The notes under the pieces are model-generated. The model worked only from the letters and a program-made list of their open reading frames with translations. It was not told the origin of the DNA and made no database searches. Positions 1 to 7,820 of a stretch of DNA of 45,973 nt are shown in pieces (position 1 is the stretch's first letter; each line of letters starts with the position of its first letter). This DNA is from Actinomyces gerencseriae DSM 6844 (GTDB taxonomy: Bacteria > Actinomycetota > Actinomycetes > Actinomycetales > Actinomycetaceae). The stretch lies in the NCBI RefSeq assembly GCF_000429265.1, contig NZ_AUBN01000019.1:1-45973 (forward strand), written 5' to 3'. The translations under genes and the position numbers were made by a program.

Positions 1-1
1 C

Positions 2-292
2 ACCGCCAACCCCGACGTGAAGTTCCTCCACTGCCTGCCCGCCTTCCACGACCGGGCCACCACCGTGGGCCAGGACATCTACGACAAGACCGGCATGAAC
101 GGCCTGGAGGTCACCGACGACGTCTTCGAGACCAGCACCAACGCCGCCTTCGACCAGGCCGAGAACCGCATGCACACCATCAAGGCCGTCATGGTCGCCA
201 CCCTGGCCGATCCCCCCTACCCCACCACCACCGGCACCACCACCGGCACCACCGGCGCCGACCGGGAGAACCGCGAGGAGGACGCCCGATGA
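2..292 (+). CDS. arcB: Ornithine carbamoyltransferase, C-terminal part (cut by window edge)
   Basis: This is the 3' end of an ornithine carbamoyltransferase gene; the frame is open from base 2, so the start lies outside the window. The enzyme interconverts ornithine plus carbamoyl phosphate and citrulline in the cytoplasm. The visible part contains the family's HCLP motif (HCLPAFHD), where the Cys and Leu contact ornithine, followed by the VTDDVFE and [11 protein letters not shown] segments of the C-terminal helices. The last 25 or so residues are a Thr/Gly-rich tail (TTTGTTTGTTG) that the family normally lacks and whose codons form an ACC/GGC microrepeat. The stop overlaps the arcC start (ATGA, 289-292), so the two are translationally coupled. 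That coupling favours a catabolic arcB over an anabolic argF; this is inference from context. Confidence 0.93.
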   Translation, partial: TANPDVKFLHCLPAFHDRATTVGQDIYDKTGMNGLEVTDDVFETSTNAAFDQAENRMHTIKAVMVATLADPPYPTTTGTTTGTTGADRENREEDAR

Positions 293-1260
293 GAATCGTG
301 GCAGCCCTGGGCGGCAACGCCCTGCTGCGCCGCGGCGACAAGCCCGACGCCGACACCCAGATCCGCAACGTCCAGACCGCCGCCGCCCAGCTGGCCGCAC
401 TGGCCGCCGACCACGAGCTGGTCATCACCCACGGCAACGGCCCCCAGGTCGGCGTCCTGGCCCTGCAGTCCGCCAACGACCAGCGCCTGAGCGCCCCCTA
501 CCCCTTCGACACCCTGGGCGCCCAGACCCAGGGCATGATCGGCTACTGGCTCCTCCAAGCCATGCAGAACGCCCTGCCCGGCCGCCAGGTCGCCTCCATG
601 ATCAACCAGACCCTCGTCCTGGCCGACGACCCCGCCCTGGACAACCCCACCAAATTCGTCGGCGAGGTCTACACCCGCCAACAAGCCGACGACCTGACCG
701 ACCAACGCGGCTGGACCCTCAAACCCGACGGCCCCCACTGGCGCCGCGTCGTGGGCTCCCCCCAACCCCAACGCGTCATCGAGACCCGCCTGATCCGCAC
801 CCTGCTGCACACCGGCGCCATCGTCATCTGCGCCGGCGGAGGCGGCGTCCCCGTCATCCGCAACACCCACGGACGACTCCAGGGCATCGAAGCCGTCATC
901 GACAAGGACCTGACCGCCGCCACCCTCGCCGAGCACCTCGAAGCCGACGCCCTGCTCATCCTCACCGACGTCGACGGCGTCTACACCCACTACGGCACAC
1001 CCCACCAACAACACATCCCCCGCGCCACACCCGCCACCCTCAGAGCCCTCAACCCACCCGCCGGCTCCATGGGACCCAAAGTCGAAGCCGCATGCCGCTT
1101 CGTCGAACTCACCGGAGACATCGCCGCCATCGGCCGACTCCAAGACGCCCACACCATCCTCAACGGCACCACCGGCACCATCATCACCCCCGCCGGCAAC
1201 TACGGCCACCCCAACGACCTCCAACCACCGCACGAACCACCACACGAGTTTATCGCGTAG
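289..1260 (+). CDS. arcC: Carbamate kinase
   Basis: The protein has 323 residues, normal for carbamate kinase, which makes ATP from carbamoyl phosphate and ADP as the last step of the arginine deiminase pathway. Visible family motifs are the N-terminal AALGGNALL, the nucleotide/substrate loop [17 protein letters not shown], the DKDLTAA segment, LTDVDGVY and the late [10 protein letters not shown]. All the expected glycine-rich loops are present, so it looks functional. The ATG overlaps the arcB stop by four bases. The first half is ordinary; the second half becomes strikingly rich in CAC/ACC/CCC codons without loss of motifs. It is followed by 126 bp holding a leader ORF and hairpin before argR, so arcBC and argR may form one regulated unit. 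Confidence 0.96.
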   Translation: MRIVAALGGNALLRRGDKPDADTQIRNVQTAAAQLAALAADHELVITHGNGPQVGVLALQSANDQRLSAPYPFDTLGAQTQGMIGYWLLQAMQNALPGRQVASMINQTLVLADDPALDNPTKFVGEVYTRQQADDLTDQRGWTLKPDGPHWRRVVGSPQPQRVIETRLIRTLLHTGAIVICAGGGGVPVIRNTHGRLQGIEAVIDKDLTAATLAEHLEADALLILTDVDGVYTHYGTPHQQHIPRATPATLRALNPPAGSMGPKVEAACRFVELTGDIAAIGRLQDAHTILNGTTGTIITPAGNYGHPNDLQPPHEPPHEFIA

Positions 1261-1296
1261 GCTTCGCACAGGTATCTATTACGCAACGCAGTGTCT

Positions 1297-1418
1297 AGGA
1301 GGAGGAGATGAGACCGACGTGCGTCCGGAAGGGCGGGAGTTCCCCGCGCCTCCCGGACGCACGTCGGTCTCGACCATGGAGGTTCCGTGAAAATCATGTC
1401 ACCGCAACAGGATGTTGA
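1297..1418 (+). CDS. Putative arginine-rich leader peptide upstream of argR
   Basis: An unusually strong ribosome binding site (AGGAGGAGGAG, 1297-1307) is followed by ATG at 1308 and a 36-codon frame ending at TGA 1416-1418. Eight of the 36 codons are arginine, with a cluster of five in residues 19-27. The frame differs from argR and runs 32 bases into it. The body of the ORF lies inside the perfect 19-bp inverted repeat 1310-1328/1353-1371, so ribosome stalling at Arg codons would alter that hairpin and access to the argR ribosome binding site at 1378-1382. An arginine-sensing attenuator is inference. In GC-rich DNA arginine codons are common by chance, so expression needs evidence. Confidence 0.4.
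1310..1371 (+). promoter_or_regulatory. Perfect 19-bp inverted repeat in the arcC-argR gap
   Basis: The arms are 1310-1328 and 1353-1371 and match at all 19 positions, with a 24-nt loop that contains an additional GGCG/CGCC pairing (1332-1335 with 1347-1350). It ends seven bases before the argR ribosome binding site. There is no T-run, so it is either a GC-only terminator of arcBC or a leader hairpin controlling argR. Confidence 0.75.
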
Positions 1419-1941
1419 TATCGCGGCCCGTACACGGGCCGCGCGGCGCCGCTTGATCGAGCGGATCATCAGCACGACCCGCATCCACTCGCAGCGCGAG
1501 CTGCAGCAGATGCTCGTGACGCATGGTTTCACCGTCACCCAGGCGACGCTGTCGCGCGATCTCAAGGCGATGCGCGCTTCCAAGGCCCGCACTGCCAGCG
1601 GGAAGCAGGTCTACGTCCTGCCCGAGGCGGGCGCCCCCGGGCAGAAGCGCCTTCCCGACGACGCCGAGGTGCAGGCCGACCAGCATCTCGCGCATCTGGC
1701 CGAGGAGCTACTGGTCTCGGTGGCCTGCGCCCACGGGGACGTCGTTCTCCAGACGCCGCCGGGCGCCGCCCAGCTGATGGCGGCCGCCGTGGACGACGCG
1801 ATGCTCCCCGGCGTCCTGGGGACCATCGCGGGAGACAACACGATCCTCATCGCCACGACCGGGGACGCCACCGGCCTCGCGATCGCTCAGCACATCGCCT
1901 CGCTGTCGGATCGCACTCCCGAGAGCCCCGGTCCTCATTAA
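1387..1941 (+). CDS. argR: Arginine repressor ArgR
   Basis: ArgR is the hexameric arginine-dependent repressor of arginine biosynthesis and, in many bacteria, activator of catabolism. The N-terminal winged helix (about residues 17-65) has the family pattern RRRLIERIIS...QRELQQMLVTHGFTVTQATLSRDLKAM. The C-terminal oligomerisation/arginine-binding domain contains LPGVLGTIAGDNTILIATTG, including the GTxAGDxT loop. At 184 residues it is slightly longer than the usual 150-170. The start is either GTG 1387, four bases after GGAGG (1378-1382), or the in-frame ATG at 1396, 13 bases after it; neither spacing is ideal. Position directly after arcBC suggests local control of arginine breakdown. Confidence 0.95.
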   Translation: MKIMSPQQDVDIAARTRAARRRLIERIISTTRIHSQRELQQMLVTHGFTVTQATLSRDLKAMRASKARTASGKQVYVLPEAGAPGQKRLPDDAEVQADQHLAHLAEELLVSVACAHGDVVLQTPPGAAQLMAAAVDDAMLPGVLGTIAGDNTILIATTGDATGLAIAQHIASLSDRTPESPGPH

Positions 1942-2008
1942 GAGGGGATCTCACGAGCAGCGCCCCCGTATGACGCCGTCGGGCTCGACAAGGCCCTGGT
2001 GAAGGGGG

Positions 2009-2041
2009 CGACGCGGGCTCCGACGAGGCGGGCCCGCGTCG
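2009..2041 (+). terminator. GC-rich hairpin after argR
   Basis: A perfect 10-bp stem (2009-2018 with 2032-2041) and 13-nt loop lie 68 bases after the argR stop. No T-run follows, which is common for actinobacterial terminators. Assignment to argR is by position. Confidence 0.5.
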
Positions 2042-2124
2042 GGCCGCGCAGCGCGGGGCATCACATCCCGCGCGGAGAGGTCGGAGCTCGACCCACCCCA
2101 TCATATTCCGCGCAGGAGAATCGA

Positions 2125-2152
2125 GGTCCCGGACCCCTCCGGGCCCGGGACC
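2125..2152 (-). terminator. Hairpin downstream of tRNA-Ser(CGA)
   Basis: The 8-bp perfect stem GGTCCCGG (2125-2132)/CCGGGACC (2145-2152), extended by an inner CCC/GGG pairing, begins five bases past the encoded CCA of the minus-strand tRNA. It probably ends the tRNA transcript. Confidence 0.6.
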
Positions 2153-2156
2153 ACCG

Positions 2157-2245
2157 TGGCGGTAGCGCTGGGATTCGAACCCAGGGTGGCTATGAACCAC
2201 ACAGACTTTCGAGATCTGCACCTTCGGCCGCTCGGACACGCTACC
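2157..2245 (-). tRNA. tRNA-Ser (anticodon CGA)
   Basis: The minus strand folds as a class II tRNA. The acceptor stem is GGTAGCG/CGCTACC with discriminator G and an encoded CCA. The anticodon stem-loop is CAGAT-CTCGAAA-GTCTG, giving anticodon CGA. A long variable arm and the T-arm GGGTTCGAATCCC follow. The class II variable arm and the anticodon agree on serine. Confidence 0.96.
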
Positions 2246-2357
2246 TCAGAGGTCGAGAGTACACGGCAGGCGGCATCCGCCCCAATCCGCTGCGGGTGCG
2301 AAGTCGCTCACGGGGCCGGAGCCGCTCGCTCGGGGCCTCAGCCCCGCTCCCCCAGTC

Positions 2358-2987
2358 TCAGCCCGCGGCCTCCCCGTCGTCGGCCTCATCGACGGCCCGT
2401 CCCGCGTCACCGGCCTCATCCGCGGTGAGGCGGCGGATGACCTTGGCGGGTACTCCACCGACGATCGTGCAGGGCGGCACGTCGCGCGTGACGACGGCGC
2501 CCGCCGCGATCACCGCGCCGTCGCCGATGGTCACCCCCGAGGTGATGACGGCCTTGGCCCCCACCCACACATCGGAGCCCAGGCGGATCGGCGCCGGATG
2601 GGTGGTGGCGCGGTCCGCCACGGCCAGGGAGTGGTCGAGGGTCGCCATGACGACGTCGTGACCGATGAAGCAGCGGTCCCCGATCCAGATGCCCCCCTGA
2701 TCCTGGAAACGACATCCGGAATTGATGAAGATCTGCTCGCCCAGGTGGATATTGGCGCCGAAATCGGTAGTGAAGGGCGGGAAGAGGCGGAAGGACTCGG
2801 GCACTGCACGACCGACGATCCGCTCCATGAGGTCGCGGATCTCCTCGGGGGAGCGGTACCCGGTGTTGAGCTCGGCGGTGAGCCTCTGAACCTCGGCGGC
2901 GCGTCGGCTCTGGAAGACGGCAGCGGGGGTGCCGTCGCGCACGGGCAGTCCGGCATCGACGTGCCGGAGGAAGTCGGCCAGTTCCAT
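2358..2987 (-). CDS. Maltose/galactoside O-acetyltransferase-like hexapeptide acetyltransferase
   Basis: This 209-residue protein belongs to the LacA/Maa/NodL group of left-handed beta-helix acetyltransferases, which move acetyl from acetyl-CoA to a sugar hydroxyl. The N-terminal helical part (1-70) matches the Maa-type cap, including [20 protein letters not shown]. Hexapeptide repeats follow at about 80-190 ([53 protein letters not shown]). The catalytic histidine is probably H119 in MATLDHS, and [13 protein letters not shown] is the CoA-binding end. An acidic tail of about 20 residues follows the domain. The start has a good AAGGAG four bases upstream. Its natural acceptor sugar cannot be read from sequence. 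Confidence 0.9.
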   Translation of the reverse strand: MELADFLRHVDAGLPVRDGTPAAVFQSRRAAEVQRLTAELNTGYRSPEEIRDLMERIVGRAVPESFRLFPPFTTDFGANIHLGEQIFINSGCRFQDQGGIWIGDRCFIGHDVVMATLDHSLAVADRATTHPAPIRLGSDVWVGAKAVITSGVTIGDGAVIAAGAVVTRDVPPCTIVGGVPAKVIRRLTADEAGDAGRAVDEADDGEAAG

Positions 2988-3076
2988 GGGGCTCCTTACG
3001 TCTCGACACCGCGGATCTTAGCGGGCGGTGGTTACGATCATGGCACTCGCCCGCGCGGCGCATGTCAACACCGCGC

Positions 3077-3170
3077 CGAGATCGGTCGAGTTCCGTGTCG
3101 AGATCGGTCGAGTTCCGCGCCGAGATCGGTCCAGTTCCAGCTCGAGATCGGTCGAGTTCCGTGTCGAGAA
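3077..3170. repeat. 22-bp tandem repeat family A, locus 1
   Basis: Four head-to-tail 22-bp units start at 3077, 3099, 3121 and 3143, plus a 6-bp stub. The consensus begins CGAGATCGGTCNAGTTCC and the last four bases vary. It lies upstream of the acetyltransferase gene. Five more loci of the same family occur in this window. Confidence 0.9.
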
Positions 3171-3466
3171 GTGAACCCGGACCGCACGTAGCACATACGA
3201 CGGGGACACGCAACGCCGCAAGACCTCGGCACCCCGGCCGTGCCAGTCAAAAGTTTGACCAGAAACCGCGCACATACACGCCCTCCCCATGAACACCGTC
3301 ATACCGGATTCACAAAGCTAATGCCTGAATATGAGAGCCTTTTCGCAAGACGATCACGCCCTCCTCCCATCCGGTTGAGCACGAGCATCAGCGAGGTTTT
3401 TCGTCCCATCGTGCGTGAGGGTGCGGTCGGGGTCGGTGGGTGCCGGTGGTTCGGCGTCTCGGGGCG

Positions 3467-3590
3467 TGTGGTCGTACCCGAGAGCGCGTGGTCGTACCTT
3501 AGAGGGGCTCTAAGGTACGACCGCGTGGAGTTGCGTACGACCGGGAGCGCCGGGGGTACGACCGCGTGCGGTGGGGTACGACCGCGCGGG
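3467..3590. repeat. Mirror-symmetric array family B, locus 1
   Basis: The centre is a perfect 15-bp stem, 3490-3504 with 3508-3522, around a 3-nt loop; its inner part reads CTTAGAG-GGG-CTCTAAG. To the left are copies of GGTCGTAC about 20 bp apart. To the right, the reverse complement GTACGACC recurs at 3515, 3535, 3556 and 3576. The array thus consists of direct repeats that mirror each other around a hairpin. Confidence 0.85.
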
Positions 3591-4091
3591 GCCTATGGAA
3601 CTCAGCAGAACCCATGCCGGCGCCGGGACGGACCCAGCGGGCGGACGACGCGGCGCGAGCCGGCGCCCTCCGCGGGTACGACGACGAGCGATCCCGGCCG
3701 GCAGAACGCCGCAGGCCCGGGACCCGCCGAGGTGAACTTGCGTGCGTCACGCAAGCGTCGCAGGAGGACGACGCAGCCCCGGGGCCGGCACTCGCACCCG
3801 CCCCGGGATCGTCAACCAGCACCCCGACGAGAAAAGACCCGAACAACCGTACGCACCCCACCCACCACACCCCCGCAACACGAGGAACCGGCTTTTCTCA
3901 ACGGACTCCGGGGCAGCTCCCGCCAGCGAAGGCGCTACGAGCGCGCTTGGAGATCGATGGAATGGGGGAAGAATGCGAGCATAAGAAGGGGGCACCCCTT
4001 GAAAACCTCCGTGAACCGCAAGAGCGATACACCAGCGCCGCAAATCCGCATCGGGCCATCGCACGCACCCCGCGAGGTCCTACCACGTATC

Positions 4092-4153
4092 GCACGGTCG
4101 TACGCGCTCCTGCACGGTCGTACCTTGACTGCCCCCTAACGTACGACTGCGCG
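4092..4153. repeat. Degenerate family B array
   Basis: Two left-type copies of CACGGTCGTAC and one right-type GTACGACTGCGCG flank a centre whose palindrome is largely lost (CCTTGACTGCCCCCTAACG). It looks like an eroded member of the mirror-symmetric family. Confidence 0.6.
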
Positions 4154-4375
4154 GATTCGAGAACGACCGGGCGAGGAGGATTGCGGTACCGCTTTCAAGA
4201 CCACCTTCAGCGCAAGGATCCGTTGAACTACCAGGCCCGCCTCCGGGGACACAGCAACGGACATGACCCCTTATCCATCGATATCATCAACCCTTTTTAT
4301 CACACCATTATACCAATAGCCCCCATCCGTTAGAGCGATATAGGAGCATCAGGCCCTTCATCCCCTCGATGAGAC

Positions 4376-4410
4376 CGGACCGATCTCGGCACGGAACTCG
4401 ACCGATCTCG
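4376..4410 (-). repeat. 22-bp tandem repeat family A, locus 2 (inverted)
   Basis: One complete 22-bp unit (4389-4410) and one partial unit (4376-4388), read on the minus strand. They lie just beyond the tadA terminator, so downstream of tadA in its direction of transcription. Confidence 0.85.
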
Positions 4411-4413
4411 ACG

Positions 4414-4444
4414 AAAAAAAAAGGGGGCGCACGGCCCTCGCCCC
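4414..4444 (-). terminator. Intrinsic terminator of tadA
   Basis: On the minus strand a 6-bp stem GGGGCG/CGCCCC (4439-4444 with 4424-4429) and 9-nt loop are followed, after one C, by nine T residues (4422-4414). This is the only classical T-run terminator seen in the window, and it lies 36 bases past the tadA stop. Confidence 0.85.
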
Positions 4445-4479
4445 GCCACCCCCACCACCCCGCCGTCAGCACCGCCCCC

Positions 4480-4950
4480 TCACCGGCGCTCGACGAAGAA
4501 GCGCCGCAGCAGCGCCTCGGACTCTCGCTCGCGCAGCCCGGACACGACCTCGACACGGTGATTGGCGCGCGGATCGCGCAGGACATCGCGCACAGAGCCG
4601 CAGGCCCCGGTTCTCGGCTCCCAGGCGGCGAAGACCACACGCACGACCCGCGCCAGCCGGATCGCCCCGGCGCACATGGTGCAGGGCTCGAGGGTGACCA
4701 CCAGCGAGCACCCCTCCAGCTGCGAGTCCCCCAGCGCCGCCCCGGCCGCCCTCAGAGCCAGGATCTCGGCGTGCGCCGTGGGATCGCGGGCGGTCCGTGA
4801 AGCATTGGCGGCCTCCACCAGGGCGTCGTCGTCGGGACCGAGGACGACGGCGCCCACGGGCACCTCCCCGGCTCGGCCGGCGGCGGCGGCGAGAGCAAGG
4901 GCGCGATCCATGGCGGCGCCGTAGCGCGCCTCGACCAGACCAGTGCTCAC
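4480..4950 (-). CDS. tadA: tRNA-specific adenosine deaminase
   Basis: TadA converts A34 to inosine in tRNA-Arg(ACG); such a tRNA is encoded at 33255-33327 in this window. The 156-residue length is typical. The zinc-dependent deaminase motifs are complete: H60-A-E62 in DPTAHAEIL with catalytic Glu62, and C90/C93 in LEPCTMCAGA. The core PVGAVVL and the C-terminal RRFFVERR are also characteristic. An in-frame ATG at residue 14 is an alternative start. The gene is divergent from the betT-like gene with about 190 bp between the likely starts, and it is followed by a clear terminator. Confidence 0.95.
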   Translation of the reverse strand: MSTGLVEARYGAAMDRALALAAAAGRAGEVPVGAVVLGPDDDALVEAANASRTARDPTAHAEILALRAAGAALGDSQLEGCSLVVTLEPCTMCAGAIRLARVVRVVFAAWEPRTGACGSVRDVLRDPRANHRVEVVSGLRERESEALLRRFFVERR

Positions 4951-5143
4951 CCCGCCAGCCTGCCGGAATCCGAGATCTCGTCAAAATGTGATCTACTTCA
5001 TATTCAATGCGGGAAACCATAAGCCCCACGCAGCCTCCGACCCGCTTCTTCCGGCGAGAATCCGCCACTTCCATTTGCTCTCCGCGCCCGCACCTGCAAG
5101 GCTTTGGCGCTGTCATCACTATGGTGAATGGAGTCACATCAGC

Positions 5144-7366
5144 ATGGAACCGCCAGCGAACGGCAAACCCGACCCCACCGGCTCGGACGCCACCGACCTC
5201 GACGTCGAGTCGCCCACCGTCCCTTCCCCCAACCCCGCCCCAACGGATCCCGACCCCTCTGATCCCACCGACGCCCCTGATACCCCCGATCCCTCCGGGC
5301 AGCCCATCAACTGGGGCGTGTTCATCGCCTCCGCCCTCATCATCGCCGTGGTCACCGCCGGCGCCTTCATCGCGCCGTCGGCCGTGCAGAGCGCCTTCGA
5401 CACCGCCGTCGCCTGGGCCGGGAAGTGGTTCGGCTCCTTCTACATCCTGCTCATCACGGCCGCTCTCATCTTCGTCCTCCTGATCGCCATGAGCAGGTAC
5501 GGGCGCGTGAGGCTCGGCCCCGACAACTCCACCCCGGACTTCTCCACCTTCTCCTGGGCCGCCATGCTCTTCGCCGCCGGTATCGGCACCGGCATCATGT
5601 TCTTCGCCATCGCCGAGCCGGTGGCCCAGTACATGAAGCCGCCCGTCGGCGAGGGCCAGACCATCGAAGCCGCCCGCCACGCCGTCGTCCTGGCGATCTT
5701 CCACTACGGGATCTCCGGCTGGGGCGTCTACGCGATCATGGGCATGGCCATGGCCTACTTCGCCTACCGACGGCGCGATGCGTTGGCGGTGCGGTCCACA
5801 CTGCGCCCGATGCTCGGCCGCCGCGTGGACGGCTGGATCGGCGATGTCGTCGATACCGCGGCGCTCGTCGGCGGCGTCTTCGGCATCGCGGCATCGCTGG
5901 GAGTCGGCGTCGTCCAGCTCAACGTGGCCCTCGACATCCTCTTCGGCATCCCCCAGGGCATCGGCGCGCAGATCGGCCTGATCGCGCTGTCCGTCATCAT
6001 GGCGACGATCTCGGCCACCACCGGCGTGGACCGGGGAGTGCGCGTGCTGTCCAACATCAACGTGGTCCTCGCCATCGGCCTGGCCCTGTGGGTGCTGATC
6101 ACGGGAAACACGGCCTTCCTCATGGACTCGCTCATCCAGAGCATCGGCGACTTCATCTACCAGTTCCCGCAACTGACCCTGGAGACCTACGCCTACGACC
6201 GACCCGAGGAGTGGCTCAACGGCTGGACGCTGTTCTTCTGGGCCTGGTGGATCACCTGGGGAGCCTTCGTCGGCATGTTCCTGGCCCGCATCTCCCGCGG
6301 CCGTACACTCCGCGAGTTCATCTTCGGAGCCCTCGTCCTGCCCTTCTCCTACGTGGTGATGTGGGTGGCGATCTTCGGCAACAGCGCCCTGGAACTCATC
6401 CGCTCGGGCAACGAGGACTTCGCCAACACCACCATCACCAAGCCCGAGCAGGGCCTCTACCTCCTGCTCGACGGCGCCGGGGGGAAGCCCGTCATCGCGC
6501 TCGCCCTGTTCATCGGCATCCTCTTCTACGTCACGAGCGCCGACTCGGGGGCACTGGTCATGTCGAGCCTGTCCAGCCGGATCAAGGGCGAGAGGGAGGA
6601 CGCCGCCCCATGGCTGCGGATCTTCTGGGCGACCCTGACCGGCGTGCTCACCATCGCCATGCTCATAGCAGGAGGCATCACCATCCTCCAGCAGGCGACT
6701 CTGGTCATGGCGCTGCCCTTCAGCTTCATCCTCGTCGCGATCATGGCCTGCCTGCTCAGGGCCCTCCGTCAAGAGGCGACCCTCAACCTGGCCCGCTCGC
6801 GCGCCTACCGCAACCGTCAGGTCGGCTTCACCGGCACCGCGGCGGGGATGCACCGCATCTCCTGGCGCGACCGTCTGTCCCATACCTTCGCCCACGTCAG
6901 CGCCGAGCGGGCCCAGCGGGCGCTGGACCGGCGCATCGTGCCGGCGCTGGAGGCGGTGGCGGCCGAGCTGGAGAAGGAGAGCCTGGACGCGGAGGTCTAC
7001 GTCGAGGGAGAAGAGGCCAACGACCCCGACGACGAGCGCAATTACCTGGGACGCGCCACCCTGCTGGTGACGGACCCGCACAGCGAGGCGCGCGACGGCG
7101 AGTTCGAGCCCGAGGTCCTCGAGCGGGCGGACGGGCACCGGGTCTTCCGCTACGTGGTGCGCATGGTCGAGGCTCCGGCGCCCTCCTACGGGGGCGGCAT
7201 GAACGAGGCCGACGACGTCACGGTGCGGCTCGAGGTGCGCCTGCGCGGCGGTGGAAGGGGCTACGACATCATGGACTGGTCCGCCGACCAAGTCGCCCAT
7301 GACGTCCTCGACCACTACGAGCGCTGGCTGGAGTACCTGGGCACGAGCGAGACCGCGTACAGCTGA
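5144..7366 (+). CDS. betT: BCCT-family choline/glycine betaine transporter (BetT type)
   Basis: A secondary carrier of the betaine/choline/carnitine transporter family, for import of osmoprotectant or its precursor. The start is set at ATG 5144, ten bases after GGAG; the longer frame from 4943 would overlap tadA and adds non-family sequence. Residues 1-52 are an acidic, proline-rich cytoplasmic tail. Twelve hydrophobic segments follow, with the BCCT hallmarks AAGIGTGIMFFAIAEPVAQY and the Trp-rich segment WTLFFWAWWITWGAF followed by RISRGRTLREF. A long soluble C-terminal domain (SWRDRLSHTF ... PSYGG ... GYDIMDWSADQVAHDVLDHYERWLEYL) matches BetT rather than short carriers such as BetP or OpuD. 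In BetT-type proteins this domain is linked to osmotic regulation. Substrate choice is inferred from the family. Confidence 0.9.
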   Translation: MEPPANGKPDPTGSDATDLDVESPTVPSPNPAPTDPDPSDPTDAPDTPDPSGQPINWGVFIASALIIAVVTAGAFIAPSAVQSAFDTAVAWAGKWFGSFYILLITAALIFVLLIAMSRYGRVRLGPDNSTPDFSTFSWAAMLFAAGIGTGIMFFAIAEPVAQYMKPPVGEGQTIEAARHAVVLAIFHYGISGWGVYAIMGMAMAYFAYRRRDALAVRSTLRPMLGRRVDGWIGDVVDTAALVGGVFGIAASLGVGVVQLNVALDILFGIPQGIGAQIGLIALSVIMATISATTGVDRGVRVLSNINVVLAIGLALWVLITGNTAFLMDSLIQSIGDFIYQFPQLTLETYAYDRPEEWLNGWTLFFWAWWITWGAFVGMFLARISRGRTLREFIFGALVLPFSYVVMWVAIFGNSALELIRSGNEDFANTTITKPEQGLYLLLDGAGGKPVIALALFIGILFYVTSADSGALVMSSLSSRIKGEREDAAPWLRIFWATLTGVLTIAMLIAGGITILQQATLVMALPFSFILVAIMACLLRALRQEATLNLARSRAYRNRQVGFTGTAAGMHRISWRDRLSHTFAHVSAERAQRALDRRIVPALEAVAAELEKESLDAEVYVEGEEANDPDDERNYLGRATLLVTDPHSEARDGEFEPEVLERADGHRVFRYVVRMVEAPAPSYGGGMNEADDVTVRLEVRLRGGGRGYDIMDWSADQVAHDVLDHYERWLEYLGTSETAYS

Positions 7367-7401
7367 GCCGCGGGCCATCGAGCCGCAGCGCCGTCCCTCG
7401 C

Positions 7402-7445
7402 CGAGATCGGTCGAGTTCCGGCTCGAGATCGGTCCGGTTCCGCAT
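7402..7445 (+). repeat. 22-bp tandem repeat family A, locus 3
   Basis: Two 22-bp units (7402-7423, 7424-7445) begin 36 bases after the betT stop codon, with family B following 70 bp later. Confidence 0.88.
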
Positions 7446-7513
7446 GCTCAGCAACGAGCCCGGCCGTCCGGCTCCGCTCCACGGACGATGACCCTGCGTG
7501 GCCGTACCCAGCG

Positions 7514-7618
7514 GCGCGCGGTCGTACCTTAGAGGGCTTCTAAGGTACGACCGCGCGCCATAACGTACGACCACGCGAGCCCAGGTACGACCGCGCGGTC
7601 CCGGGTACGACCGCGCGA
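7514..7618. repeat. Mirror-symmetric array family B, locus 2
   Basis: A perfect 20-bp stem (7514-7533 with 7539-7558) and 5-nt loop form the centre. GTACGACC copies follow at 7545, 7565, 7585 and 7605, exactly 20 bp apart. The array sits between the convergent betT and ABC-permease genes, so the hairpin could terminate both. Confidence 0.88.
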
Positions 7619-7720
7619 GCCGGCCGCCCCCCCAAGGACCGAGGTTCTCCGAGTACTTCGCCACCTGGATCGGTGCCGTACGCCCCTATGCAACGGGCCG
7701 CCGGCTCAGGCGGCGAAGTG

Positions 7721-7810
7721 CGCGCACGACCCGGCGGCCCGGCGCCCCAGCGGGCCACGCGCACGACCCGGCGGCCCGGCGCCCCAGCAGGCCACGCACG
7801 ACCCGGCGGG
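7721..7810. repeat. 37-bp direct repeat, 2.4 copies
   Basis: Two almost identical 37-bp units (7721-7757, 7758-7794, one mismatch) and a partial third lie just beyond the 3' end of the ABC permease gene. No coding or structural role is visible. Confidence 0.75.
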
Positions 7811-7820
7811 AGGACCCCGC

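Larger units (their letters stand above)
3173..4375. other. Long non-coding gap with repeats
   Basis: No frame in this 1.2-kb stretch has a recognisable domain, convincing ribosome binding site or conserved pattern; the open frames are arginine/proline-rich products of GC bias. It contains family B arrays at 3467-3590 and 4092-4153 and a tRNA-like stretch near 4160-4250. The part around 4260-4340 is notably AT-rich for this genome. Confidence 0.6.

Noticed and set aside
1261..1307. ARG box upstream of argR
   Set aside because: No sequence close to the TGCATNNNNTATGCA-type operator is visible, so ArgR autoregulation through a classical box is not supported.
3240..4333. Overlapping open frames of 200-300 codons in the acetyltransferase-tadA gap
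   Set aside because: They run through family B repeats, have no start signals and give Arg/Pro/Thr-rich sequence without any family pattern.
2988..4479. SRP (ffs) RNA near tadA
   Set aside because: The gene often neighbours tadA in other bacteria, but the conserved GGAAGG-AGCAGCC core is not present on either strand here.
4466..7378. A 970-codon open frame antisense to betT
   Set aside because: It mirrors the GC-rich third positions of betT, is Gly/Asp/His/Arg-rich without domains, and lacks a ribosome binding site.
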